Part shown: in pieces, positions 55,922 through 64,000 of the stretch | Layout of the letters: every line of letters begins with the position of its first letter | Numbering within the stretch: position 1 is the stretch's first letter | Origin: Pezicula radicicola | Lineage: Eukaryota; Ascomycota; Leotiomycetes; Helotiales; Dermateaceae | Assembly (NCBI GenBank): GCA_003008705.1 | Contig: PDUO01000005.1 | Span: 127,997 to 191,996, forward strand | Direction of reading: 5' to 3' | Length of the DNA stretch: 64,000 bases | Made by a program: the position numbers and the translations under genes | The notes under the pieces: model-generated | Databases searched by the model: none | The model's input: the letters and a program-made list of their open reading frames with translations, nothing else | What the model was told of the DNA's origin: nothing

Positions 55922-56677
55922 TCACACCCTCCCCCCTCTAACCTCCTCCCTCACCTCCTCCAACTTCCTCCTCTGCCTGCCCTCATCAAAATTCCCCTCT
56001 TCCAACCACATCTCCAAACTCTTCCCCACAACACCCCACTCCTCCTTAATTATACTATACCAAGCAGTATCTCTATTCCTCCCCTTAACAACCTGATGCC
56101 TCCTAAACAAACCCTCATACACAAACCCCAACCTAATCGCAGCGCGCTTACTCTGTTCATTAGCATTATTACATTTCCACTCCACACGCAAATACCCCAA
56201 ATATTCAAAACAGTGCTTCATGAGTAGATAGGCGCATTCTGTGGCTTCTGTTGTGCGTTGAAGAAGGGACGAGTATAACAACCCGATTTCGATGGTACGG
56301 TGTTGGGGAGTGATATTGTTGAGAGAAGCGATCCCTAGGACTTTGGTTTCTTCTTCTTTTTCTGATACGTTTGAGGGTTGAGAGGTGCTGTGGGAAGAGG
56401 TGGGAACAATGGCGAATGCGAAGAGTGAGTGGTCCGAGAGTACTTCCTTCATAAAGGCGTAGATAGAGTCATAGTCGAGGAATGGACTCATTGGGAGGTA
56501 TTTGAAGATATGGCCATTTTGGGCGCCACCAATTGAGCTGTATAGTGCGTTGGTGTGAGAGATAGAAAATGGCATGAGCGAGATGTGGGATCCGGGGAGG
56601 GAGGAGGTTGATGAGGTGGGTTCAAGGGCTGGTGGGGAGGTGATGAGCTCACCTTCGGGCTCCCAGGCGGGATCCAT
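55922..56677 (-). CDS. GNAT acetyltransferase, RimJ/RimL type
   Basis: Single exon, 251 residues, ATG at 56677. Likely N-acetyltransferase using acetyl-CoA; the acceptor is unknown. Motifs: N-terminal 'GSHISLMPFSISHTNALYSS', 'HRTIEIGLLYSSLLQRTTEA' (strand beta4 and start of the CoA-binding helix), 'TECAYLLMKHCFEYLGYLRV' and 'EWKCNNANEQSKRAAIRLGF' followed by 'VYEGLFRRHQVVKGRNRDTA', the typical RimJ-like end 'N-x-x-S-x-RAA-x-RLGF-x-x-EG'. The C-terminal 35 residues are a charged helix. Close to the many fungal 'GNAT family' proteins of similar size. Confidence 0.9.
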   Translation of the reverse strand: MDPAWEPEGELITSPPALEPTSSTSSLPGSHISLMPFSISHTNALYSSIGGAQNGHIFKYLPMSPFLDYDSIYAFMKEVLSDHSLFAFAIVPTSSHSTSQPSNVSEKEEETKVLGIASLNNITPQHRTIEIGLLYSSLLQRTTEATECAYLLMKHCFEYLGYLRVEWKCNNANEQSKRAAIRLGFVYEGLFRRHQVVKGRNRDTAWYSIIKEEWGVVGKSLEMWLEEGNFDEGRQRRKLEEVREEVRGGRV

Positions 56678-57045
56678 GGTAGTGGTAGTTGGTAGAATAT
56701 ATTTTGGTGGAGATGAGTAAAATTAATTGAAGATAGTGATACTGGGGTTTGTGGTTGTTGCTCGAAGTGAGGGCTCGTGAGGGGTTAATGGTAGTGATTA
56801 GTGGGATGAGAGGTGGTGTACTCCATACGGCATGATGTTATGAGCAGAAGCGGTGCAGTACTCGTATTATGTAAGCCTAAGGGGTGAGAAGTGTTAAGAT
56901 CCTGACGTTATAATAGGTTGTTCTATATAAACTACCTGCTGTTTCTTCCCCAGGCTATCAAAATAGGAGCCTCCACCTGACTTGACAGCAAACCCGTTGT
57001 TTGAGCTAGTAAATAAGCTGTTTAGCTCGAAAGTATCTGCATACT
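56678..57045. other. Short spacer
   Basis: 368 bp holding the acetyltransferase promoter and the 3' end of the aldo/keto reductase gene. Nothing specific seen. Confidence 0.45.
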
Positions 57046-58285
57046 TCACTTTGGATTTGGGGCAAAAAGCGCCTGTCTTGTATCATAAGTGTACCTAATA
57101 AAGACATCGTTAGCAATTACTCTAACACATTCTGCGAAATAAAGGACATTCAGGATTGAGACTTACTTTAGATCTAGATGCCAATAGTTTGGAGTCTCAG
57201 CTTTGGCTACCAACCATGCCCGATCAAGAGCTTTGACGACTTCCTCTGGCAAAGGCCCCTTCTCGCAATCTTTCAAGTTTTGGTCCAACTGGTCGATATT
57301 GCTGACACCGATAATGATACCGTCGGTGCCATTTTTTATGTTCAGAGCTGAATGATTGACGACCCAGCGTAAAGCAGTCTCTACTAGTGTCAATCCATGC
57401 TTTGCGACGACTGGCTCAATAATGCTCAAGGCCTCGAAGGTACTGTCTCTAAAATATCTCTCGCGATATCTGTCTCCCATCTGTCCTACCGCCTTACTAA
57501 ATCTTCCCTCTTCAGGAATATCCGTTGTCTTATACTTTCCGCTGAAGATACCACCAGCAATTGGATTGTAAATGACAACATCAAGGCCGTATCTGTGGCA
57601 TGCAGGGATCAATTCAGCCTCGATAGATCTTGTGATAGCATTGTACATTCCCTGGTATATTGTAGGGCGGACCCAGTTGTTGTACTTGCAAGTCATGACC
57701 ACTTCTGCTACCTCGAAAGCTGTAAAGTTGGAGAGTCCTAATTGGACAAACTTTCCTGCTTTGTGAAACTTGTCAACTGCCTCAAGGGTCTCAGCAAAGG
57801 GGACTGAACGATCCTAGTAGTCTGCGGTGTCAGTAAATACTCCTGTTAAGAGCAAGAGCCTTGGCTGGGCCTATCAATTGCTGAGATGCTCCTATTCATG
57901 GCTCTTGCCAGGTAACTCAAGATATACGTACGGCAGCATGGAGATAGAAGATATCCACACAATCGGTTCCTAACTCCTTCAAACTGGTCTCGAACTGGGA
58001 TGTCAAGGCGTCTGGCTTGTGCGTACCTGGTGTCTTAGGATAGCACTTGGTAGCCAGCTTCAGACCCCTCTCCTTCCATTTTGCTTCCCGTGTGAATGCT
58101 TCTTGGGCGCCTCCAATATACGTGCGGGCTGTGTCGATCTCATAATAACCAGCTGCCTGCAGATGATCAAGGTACTTGTTATAATCCGCAAGTTCAGTAA
58201 TTCTGCCTCCTGTGGACTTGTCAGGTCCAAAGGTCATCAGACCTAGAATGACTCTGGGCTTTCCCGTCGACGTCAGGAGAGGCAT
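57046..58285 (-). CDS. Aldo/keto reductase (AKR7, aflatoxin-aldehyde-reductase-like)
   Basis: NADPH-dependent aldehyde reductase by family. Exons complement(57932-58285), (57167-57813) and (57094-57046) give 349 residues. The last exon is 49 nt; it is found only when the GTAAGT donor after 'NYWHLDL' is used, giving the family C-terminus 'KYTYDTRQALFAPNPK', with a GCTAAC branch site. Motifs: 'VILGLMTFGPDKSTGGRI', 'GYYEIDTARTYIGGAQE' (active-site Asp and Tyr), 'LKLATKCYPK' (Lys), 'CVDIFYLHAA' (His), 'FVQLGLSNFTAFEVAEVV', 'IYNPIAGGIFSGKY' and 'DGIIIGVSNIDQLDQNL'. AKR7 proteins often form dimers. Confidence 0.93.
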
Positions 58286-59211
58286 TTTGGAGACTGTGGC
58301 TTTGCAACTGGTAGGATCAAAATAAGACGAAAAGGGGGAGGGGGAAAAAAAAGAGACAATATGAAAGAAAAACAGGAGATAAATATTAGTAGAAAAGTGG
58401 TGTACAGGAATAGGTGATCTAGCGGATGACGTTTTTCTCTCGATGGAGTCTTTTGTCGGTAGTAAAGTTAACTCCGTACTGGATTGGACGCTCGCCAGTG
58501 AACTGCGGATTTGGACACTGTCGCCTCCTGCAGCATCTCCAAAAGTGACTTCGCCTTGGGATGGGTTAAGATAGCGGGCGTATGTAGCGATAAAACGGGC
58601 TCTAAAAGAAACTAGCGGTGCTCATATGCGAGAAACAGGCTTCAGCTTCCCATTTCTTGAAGTGAGGTGCGATGGTTATCGTCGTGCTTTCTTTTCTCTG
58701 GCTTGCCAATGGTTGAAAGATCCGAAAAAGAAAGTCCCGACGGCAAAGTTTATCGGTGAAACCTGCAGCACACAGGACCCTGAGAACCTTGACAGTAGTC
58801 CACTCCAATGCAGCTCATCCAACCTAGAGAGTTGAGATTGAGCGAGTTGTGGGATGGATGATGGATGCTGGATGCAAGTATACATGTCAATTGGAAGACG
58901 AAGTTCTATGATACTTACTGGTACCCTGATCCCCCCCTTTTAGCGAGAGGATCAAGCCACGAATAGGTCGATGACGATGGCTGGCATTGGCCTATCCCTA
59001 CCGCTGTCCTTCATCCTTCCAATCGTAGGCGCGTTGATGCAACCACCTATGCCTCTGCCACACACTCCTTCTACTAAGCCTTACAACACCTAACAATTAT
59101 CCCCAATCCCACTTTATTTACGCTCCGCCGCGCCAACCTTGTCTCTCTTTTACCTGCTACTCGTATCTATATCTTGCACTCTTTCCCCCCGGTTCATTCC
59201 AAATCGCATGC
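58286..59211. promoter_or_regulatory. Divergent promoter, AKR7 / EamA transporter
   Basis: 926 bp between outward genes. Just upstream of the transporter ATG it is pyrimidine-rich ('ctctcttttacctgctact', 'tctttcccccc'), a common fungal leader type. No gene in it. Confidence 0.45.
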
Positions 59212-60868
59212 ATGTCTCATAGAGGTCATCAGACCCCGACTACCCCCAATGTACCGCGGAACATAGACTTCGATATCCAGCGACCCATCTCACGGACATC
59301 TTCCCGAGGAGGCTCCCGGGAACCGACTTCGACTGCGAACGGCTTCTCAAAGAAGACTTCGATTGGCAGGAAGTCGCCGGCGCTCGACGAGGAAGGCTAT
59401 AGTGACTTGGGTTCCGATCTGGACGAGATGGAGGACAGACGACCACCGCTACACAGGCCTGCAGATGCAAGGTCACACCAGCCACTACTGCGCAAGGACG
59501 ATGTCGACGACGACGTGGAGAGAGGGAGGACAGGTTACGAAGGGTCCCCTATTCCTGCACGCCCACCGTTGTTTACAAGGAGGTCCACGATGAGAAGTCG
59601 CAGTCCGGATACACAGGCAAAATTGGCAACGAGGAGGAAGTACAGCTATGCGGCCTTCTTTTTGGGTTTGAGTTTGGTCAGTTTTGTAATTCAGACGGAG
59701 ACTGCAGTCTATATACAGCACGAGTTGGGTTGGAATAAGGCATATTGTATGCTGTACGTAAATATCAAGTTTCATCCCCGGTTTGACAGCTAATGAAAGT
59801 AGGTACTTCACCCATGGCTCTTGGTCTCTTCTCTGGCCTTTCCAGCTCCTCATACTGCGGTTACAAAAATGGAAGATGCCTTGGAAGACGTTCTGGCGAC
59901 GGCACATCTATCTCGTGCGGACAACTGCGCAAATGGTCGAAACAGGCAGCCTCGAAATCTCTCGTACTCAACACTCTCCTATACCATACTTCATCAAGAT
60001 GACCTCTTTCGTTACATGCGCCCTGACCGTAGCCGGCGGCTCGTGGTACGTAGCTGTCAATCTCACCTCACCCTCCGATCTCACAGCAATCTACAACTGT
60101 TCCGCTTTCTTCGCATACGCCTTCAGTGTACCCCTTCTTCACGACAAACTCCGGTTCGATAAGAGTTTTGCCGTATTGGTAGCCATAATAGGTGTCTTGA
60201 TTGTCGCATACGGCGATGCGACCCCAACTAAACATGGTGGAAAATCGGGAGGTTCTGTTGGCGGAGGCCCGCCACCCTCGCAACAGGAACAGGACTCACA
60301 AGCCCAAAACCGTGTAGCTGGAAATCTAATTATTGGCGTGGGAAGCGTACTCTATGGATTTTATGAAGTGTTGTACAAGAAGTTGGCATGCCCACCAGAA
60401 GGTTGCTCCCCAGGCCGTGGAATGATCTTTGCCAATACCTTTGGTTCAATGATCGGTACTTTCACCTTGACTGTTCTCTGGATCCCATTACCCATTCTGC
60501 ACTTTTCAGGCCTCGAAAAATTCGAACTTCCACACGGCGAAGCAGCCTGGATGCTCGCAATCTCAGTCCTCATGAATGCCATCTTCTCTGGAAGCTTCCT
60601 CGTACTTATCTCCTTGACCAGCCCTGTACTCAGCAGTGTAGCAGCACTTCTAACCATCTTTTTGGTCGCCATTGTAGACTGGGCTTGGACGGGCATTCCG
60701 TTAAGTCCTGCTGCCATTATTGGCGGATTGTTAATTATTGCGGCATTCCTTCTCCTGAGTTGGAGCACGTTCCGAGAGATGCAGGAGGAGAGTCGGAGGA
60801 AGAAGGCTCTTGATTTGGACGTGGACGATGATGATGATGATGACAGTGGTAAAGATTCGGATGCTTAG
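59212..60868 (+). CDS. EamA/DMT-superfamily transporter
   Basis: Exons 59212-59753 and 59803-60868 give 535 residues. The intron (GTACGT...GTAG) makes 'WNKAYCMLYFTHGSWSLLWP'. The first ~135 residues are hydrophilic, with Ser/Arg and Asp clusters, and likely cytosolic. Ten membrane segments follow: 'YAAFFLGLSLVSFVIQTETA', 'GSWSLLWPFQLLILRL', 'MTSFVTCALTVAGGSWYVAV', 'TAIYNCSAFFAYAFSVPLL', 'FAVLVAIIGVLIVAYGD', 'NLIIGVGSVLYGFYEVLYKK', and further helices to 'GGLLIIAAFLLLSWSTF'. The layout of two EamA halves with 'L-x-x-Y-N-x-SAFFAY' points to the SLC35F/Thi74-like branch. Substrate unknown. The C-terminus is an Asp run. Confidence 0.85.
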
Positions 60869-61300
60869 ACCAGTTGTAACGATAGATGGGTGGGCTGTCT
60901 TATTATCTGGTGTTCAGGGGTTATTATAGGCGTTGGTGGGTAGGAGCATCGGCTGGCATTGCATTGGCACTGCATTCAACCTGCATGAGTTTCATTGGAT
61001 AGATTGGGCATGAGAGAGACTATCCGGATAGTCTCCTAGATAGCGTAGCGATACCGTGAATGAGACAAGTTGAAACTGAAGAAAGAAAAATGATATTTTG
61101 CTCTAGTCGACGTCGAGTGTCAAGTCAGGCCTGTCATCCCCTGCCGAACTGCTACTAGCAACATGTTGAACGCCAGATATGTACAAAAGAGAACAAATAT
61201 CCACCATGAAAATGTTGACAGCCCCTAGCCATCGTAGTTTTTGGGTTGACCAATGCTGCCACGGCCTTCATACTTAAAAGATTTGTTTTCCTCGCCTCAA
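60869..61300. other. Spacer between convergent genes
   Basis: 432 bp, 3' flanks of the transporter and of the MetE-like gene. Nothing else seen. Confidence 0.5.
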
Positions 61301-62610
61301 CTAAGGCTCACCAGGCCAGATGTCTTCGGCCAAGCTTCTCACCAATTGCAACTTCTTAACCATATCCGCTTGGGTCACATTATTCCCATCAGCATGACTA
61401 GCAAATCCACACTGAGGACTAACACCCAGCCTCTTCAACGCATCCTCCTTCCCACACTCCCCGCCGCTAGCAATCAACTCAGCAGCCCTAAAAACCTTCC
61501 CCTTCATAACCTCCTTATCCTCCAACTCCGGAAACTTTGAAGTAATAAGACCCAAGATAACATTCTTATGCTTCGGTAATTCTTTGAGTGGTTCGAATCC
61601 ACCTGCTCTAGGCGTATCATATTCGAGATAATATATCTTAGCCAACGCGAGTACGATACAGCACGTTTAGGTAGGAGGAAAGGAGGAGGAAGGAGTTATC
61701 GATGTTAAGGTCTTTGAAGGGGGTTGTTGCAATAATGTCGTATCCTCCTTCGCTAAAATGTCGACCTCCTACGAAATTTCCTCTACAGAGATGGATTCCC
61801 ACATGCATATCCGATGGTCTTTCTGAGAGACAATCGTTGTAGAGTTTTATATACGATTTAAAGAGATCATCGCTTGATTCGCCGTCGTCTTTAAATCCCT
61901 TTAACATCTTTTCTGAACAGAAATAGGCGAGGTTTGGATCGTCTATTTGGACGTTTCGGAGACCGGCGTCGTAGAGGATCTTTAATTCCGTGCGGTAGGC
62001 GAGTGCTATGTCTGCGAAGTATTCGGCGTCGGTTTTGTAGACTGAGGAGGGGTATGCTAGGCCTTTTTTGTAGCGGAGGTGATACCATTCTGGTGCTGCT
62101 AGGGTGAGTTTTGCTTCGTGGACTTTTGAGGATGGGAGAAGGCTTTTGAGGTAGTTCCATTGGGCGAGGTATGTGCTCCCTACGTGTTTGATCTTGCCGG
62201 TGCAGATTACGGATTCTCCTGGCTTGTGGTTGGCTTCGAGGAAGGCGGCTATGTCTGGTACGTGGGCACGGAAAATATTGATGTCGGGGTTTTGGATCTC
62301 TTCGAAACCTTCGAGTCCTGGGAAGAATGTTCCCCTGTGGTTGTTTAGAGTAAGTTTTGGAGAGAGTATAAGGATGGAGTTACCAGAACATATGACGTCT
62401 GTATTCTCCATCGGAGACGGCATGGAATCCTAGATCTAACTGTTGCTTCACGATGTCTTGAATCGCTGAATCCTCAATTGCTGAGAGTTCTTCCTGGCTT
62501 CCTTGTCCCTTTTCCCACGCATGTCGAATATTGAGCAATTTCTCTGGACGCAAGAGAGAGCCTAGATGCTCTGCTCGGAAAGGAGGTCTTTGGTGGTTTT
62601 GGGTGGACAT
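61301..62610 (-). CDS. MetE-like (cobalamin-independent methionine synthase C-terminal type) protein
   Basis: Stand-alone fungal homologue of the catalytic half of MetE; many are annotated as UROD/MetE-like, and the true methyl acceptor is not known. Exons complement(62384-62610), (61698-62334) and (61301-61636) give 399 residues. Motifs: 'PPFRAEHLGSLLRPEKLL', 'GFHAVSDGEYRRHMFW', 'LRNVQIDDPNLAYFC', 'HVGIHLCRGNF' (zinc His and Cys), 'YYLEYDTPRAGGFEPLKELP' (Glu) and 'LGVSPQCGFASH' (Cys). The zinc set is complete. The second gap (61637-61697, 61 nt) is needed to restore 'DLNID-IYYLEYDT' but starts AACTCC and ends CTAAG, so no GT donor exists at its edge. The first intron is normal (GTAACT...CACAG). 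Confidence 0.85.
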
Positions 62611-63771
62611 CGTAGATTGGTAATGGGTGCTGAATTCTCAGTTATTCGACGCCTCGTGTCTGCTCGCGTAAGTAGATTTCCTACAGATTGACTGTAAGTA
62701 GTTCAGAGGAGAAGGGGATTATAGCAAAGAGCCCTCGTAAGGGCTTTATAGGATACCCACCAACCCCTCAAGCTGGGGAAGCAATGGGGCAATGTTTTCG
62801 TCATTTTAAGTGGCACTTTTCTTGTTACTCCGCTACGAGTACTACGTGGGGACTAGGCGGCCCATATTTTGGAGCATCCTTTGAAGGTTATGTGCCGTTG
62901 TCTGGTGGAGTTGCATGATTGAAGCAGGGTGGTGTTGAGGAAGCTTTCGGGAAACCCCCTCCTTTACCACTTGATCAGGACATAAGGTAAGGAGTAAAAG
63001 CGGCACTCGGGGCACTGTTGAGCAGGTGATTTTTGAAGAAGAAAAAAACAACTTAGTATTGAAGCAGCTCTTGTTTAGCGACCGCTTACTAGGTATCTCG
63101 CTAAGAGATCATGACATGCCTAACTGTTCTGTTGGATTTTCTTCACTGAGGCGGTTTCCAACATCTCAAGGCTGCAAGAGCCATTTTTTGACAGTTTCGT
63201 CGCTGCTATTGATCCCCGCACCTTGGCTCTATTGTCTCCATTGTCTCCATTGGCCTAAAGGAAACTCGGAATATCTGTGCGGCCGTTTTACCGAGGGCCA
63301 GTTCTGGACCTCGAAAGTCAGCACGAAACACAACACCTTACGTACAACCTCGATTGAGATTTTAGGAGATCACGTTACTAGTAGATGCTTTTTTCATCCT
63401 CAAGATATATATCCGAGAACTGCAATTCTACTCTCGAGAGTGAGTATACTACTATAACTACCGAAAAAAGGTCCTCTCATTGTTGCCGCGTTGCGACTCA
63501 CATCCCCACACCTCCAATTGTAGTCAAGGATCGGTCAGCAAGTCCGCTACGTCGCAACACAACGCCATTCCGCGCCAACGTCTGCCATCCACATTTGGCC
63601 ATCTGACCTTCGCCAGCTGTTTTGCTGGCATCAGGTACCTATCTCCGTGTCTTTGTATCACATTCCAGAACAAGAGCTAACCAGTGCTGGTAAAGTTGCA
63701 ATAAAGTTCGACATTCATTTACTAAACTCGCGGTTAACGACAATCTGCAGATCGTGCGTCATTGAAGCACC
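62611..63771. other. Divergent promoter region, MetE-like / F-box gene
   Basis: 1.16 kb between outward genes. Small overlapping frames on both strands have no family resemblance. It is taken as promoter and leader sequence. Confidence 0.45.
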
Positions 63772-64000
63772 ATGGCAGAACCACAGCTTTCTCCAGAAGA
63801 GCCTGCCATCCAGACCGTCGAGAAGACACCTGCAGAAACCTTATCTGAGACTACATTGGAGAAGCAGGTCCTAAGTGTCGGAAGTCCTCTTCCAGAGCTT
63901 CCTCAACCCATAACCACTATCCCAACCCTCAATGCTCTCCCAATAGAATTACTTACAGCGATCTTCAAGTATCTGGTCTCTCCAGCACCATCCGCTTCTA
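63772..64000 (+). CDS. F-box protein, N-terminal fragment (cut by window end)
   Basis: The ATG at 63772 (context caccATGGCAG) opens a frame that runs off the window. The first ~50 residues are Glu/Pro/Thr-rich ('AEPQLSPEEPAIQTVEKTP'). From about residue 56 the frame reads 'LNALPIELLTAIFKYLVSP', the opening of an F-box, which binds Skp1 in SCF ubiquitin ligases. The substrate-binding part is outside the window. Confidence 0.75.
   Translation, partial: MAEPQLSPEEPAIQTVEKTPAETLSETTLEKQVLSVGSPLPELPQPITTIPTLNALPIELLTAIFKYLVSPAPSAS

Overview
The window is nuclear DNA of a filamentous ascomycete fungus. The evidence is the many short introns (about 48-110 nt) with GTRNGT-like donors, the HET-domain proteins, the APSES/ankyrin cell-cycle factor, dynactin p25 and SGF29, and long AT-rich spacers between genes. 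The gene types fit Leotiomycetes/Helotiales, but I cannot fix the species by eye. I rebuilt splice structures by reading frames across introns, so most coordinates given for multi-exon genes are outer limits and the exons are listed in the text.

Layout. 1-9.9 kb is ordinary housekeeping: dynactin p25, SAGA subunit SGF29, mannose-6-phosphate isomerase, an amino-acid/GABA-type permease and GTP cyclohydrolase II (RIB1). 10.5-18.5 kb holds a HET-domain protein, the Mbp1-type factor and an Old Yellow Enzyme-like oxidoreductase. 18.5-30 kb is gene-poor: a 452-bp hAT-like MITE with 20-bp terminal inverted repeats and an exact 8-bp target duplication, a repetitive lineage-type protein, a Gln-rich conserved protein, and a 4-kb spacer. 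30-32 kb is a five-exon sugar transporter with a 22-bp perfect palindrome upstream.

33.6-41.2 kb is an accessory segment with several broken genes: a DUF3433-like membrane protein pseudogene, a divergent pair (a HeLo-like protein facing a DUF7580-like protein with an in-frame TAG), and a kelch-repeat pseudogene with two in-frame stops. 41.7-46.7 kb carries a bZIP factor, an arrestin-like adaptor and a ChrA-family chromate transporter next to one another. 46.7-55 kb is AT-rich and sparse, with one intronless HET-like gene and a 71-residue SMP-like protein. 55.9-64 kb returns to metabolic genes: GNAT acetyltransferase, AKR7-type aldo/keto reductase, EamA/DMT transporter, a MetE-like zinc methyltransferase homologue whose second intron lacks a GT donor, and the start of an F-box protein cut by the window edge.

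No operon-like organisation is expected. The most interesting local context is the HeLo-like/DUF7580 divergent pair flanked by decaying genes and lying between two HET genes, which suggests a self/non-self or cell-death type accessory region (inference). No virus, CRISPR, rRNA or convincing tRNA was seen.
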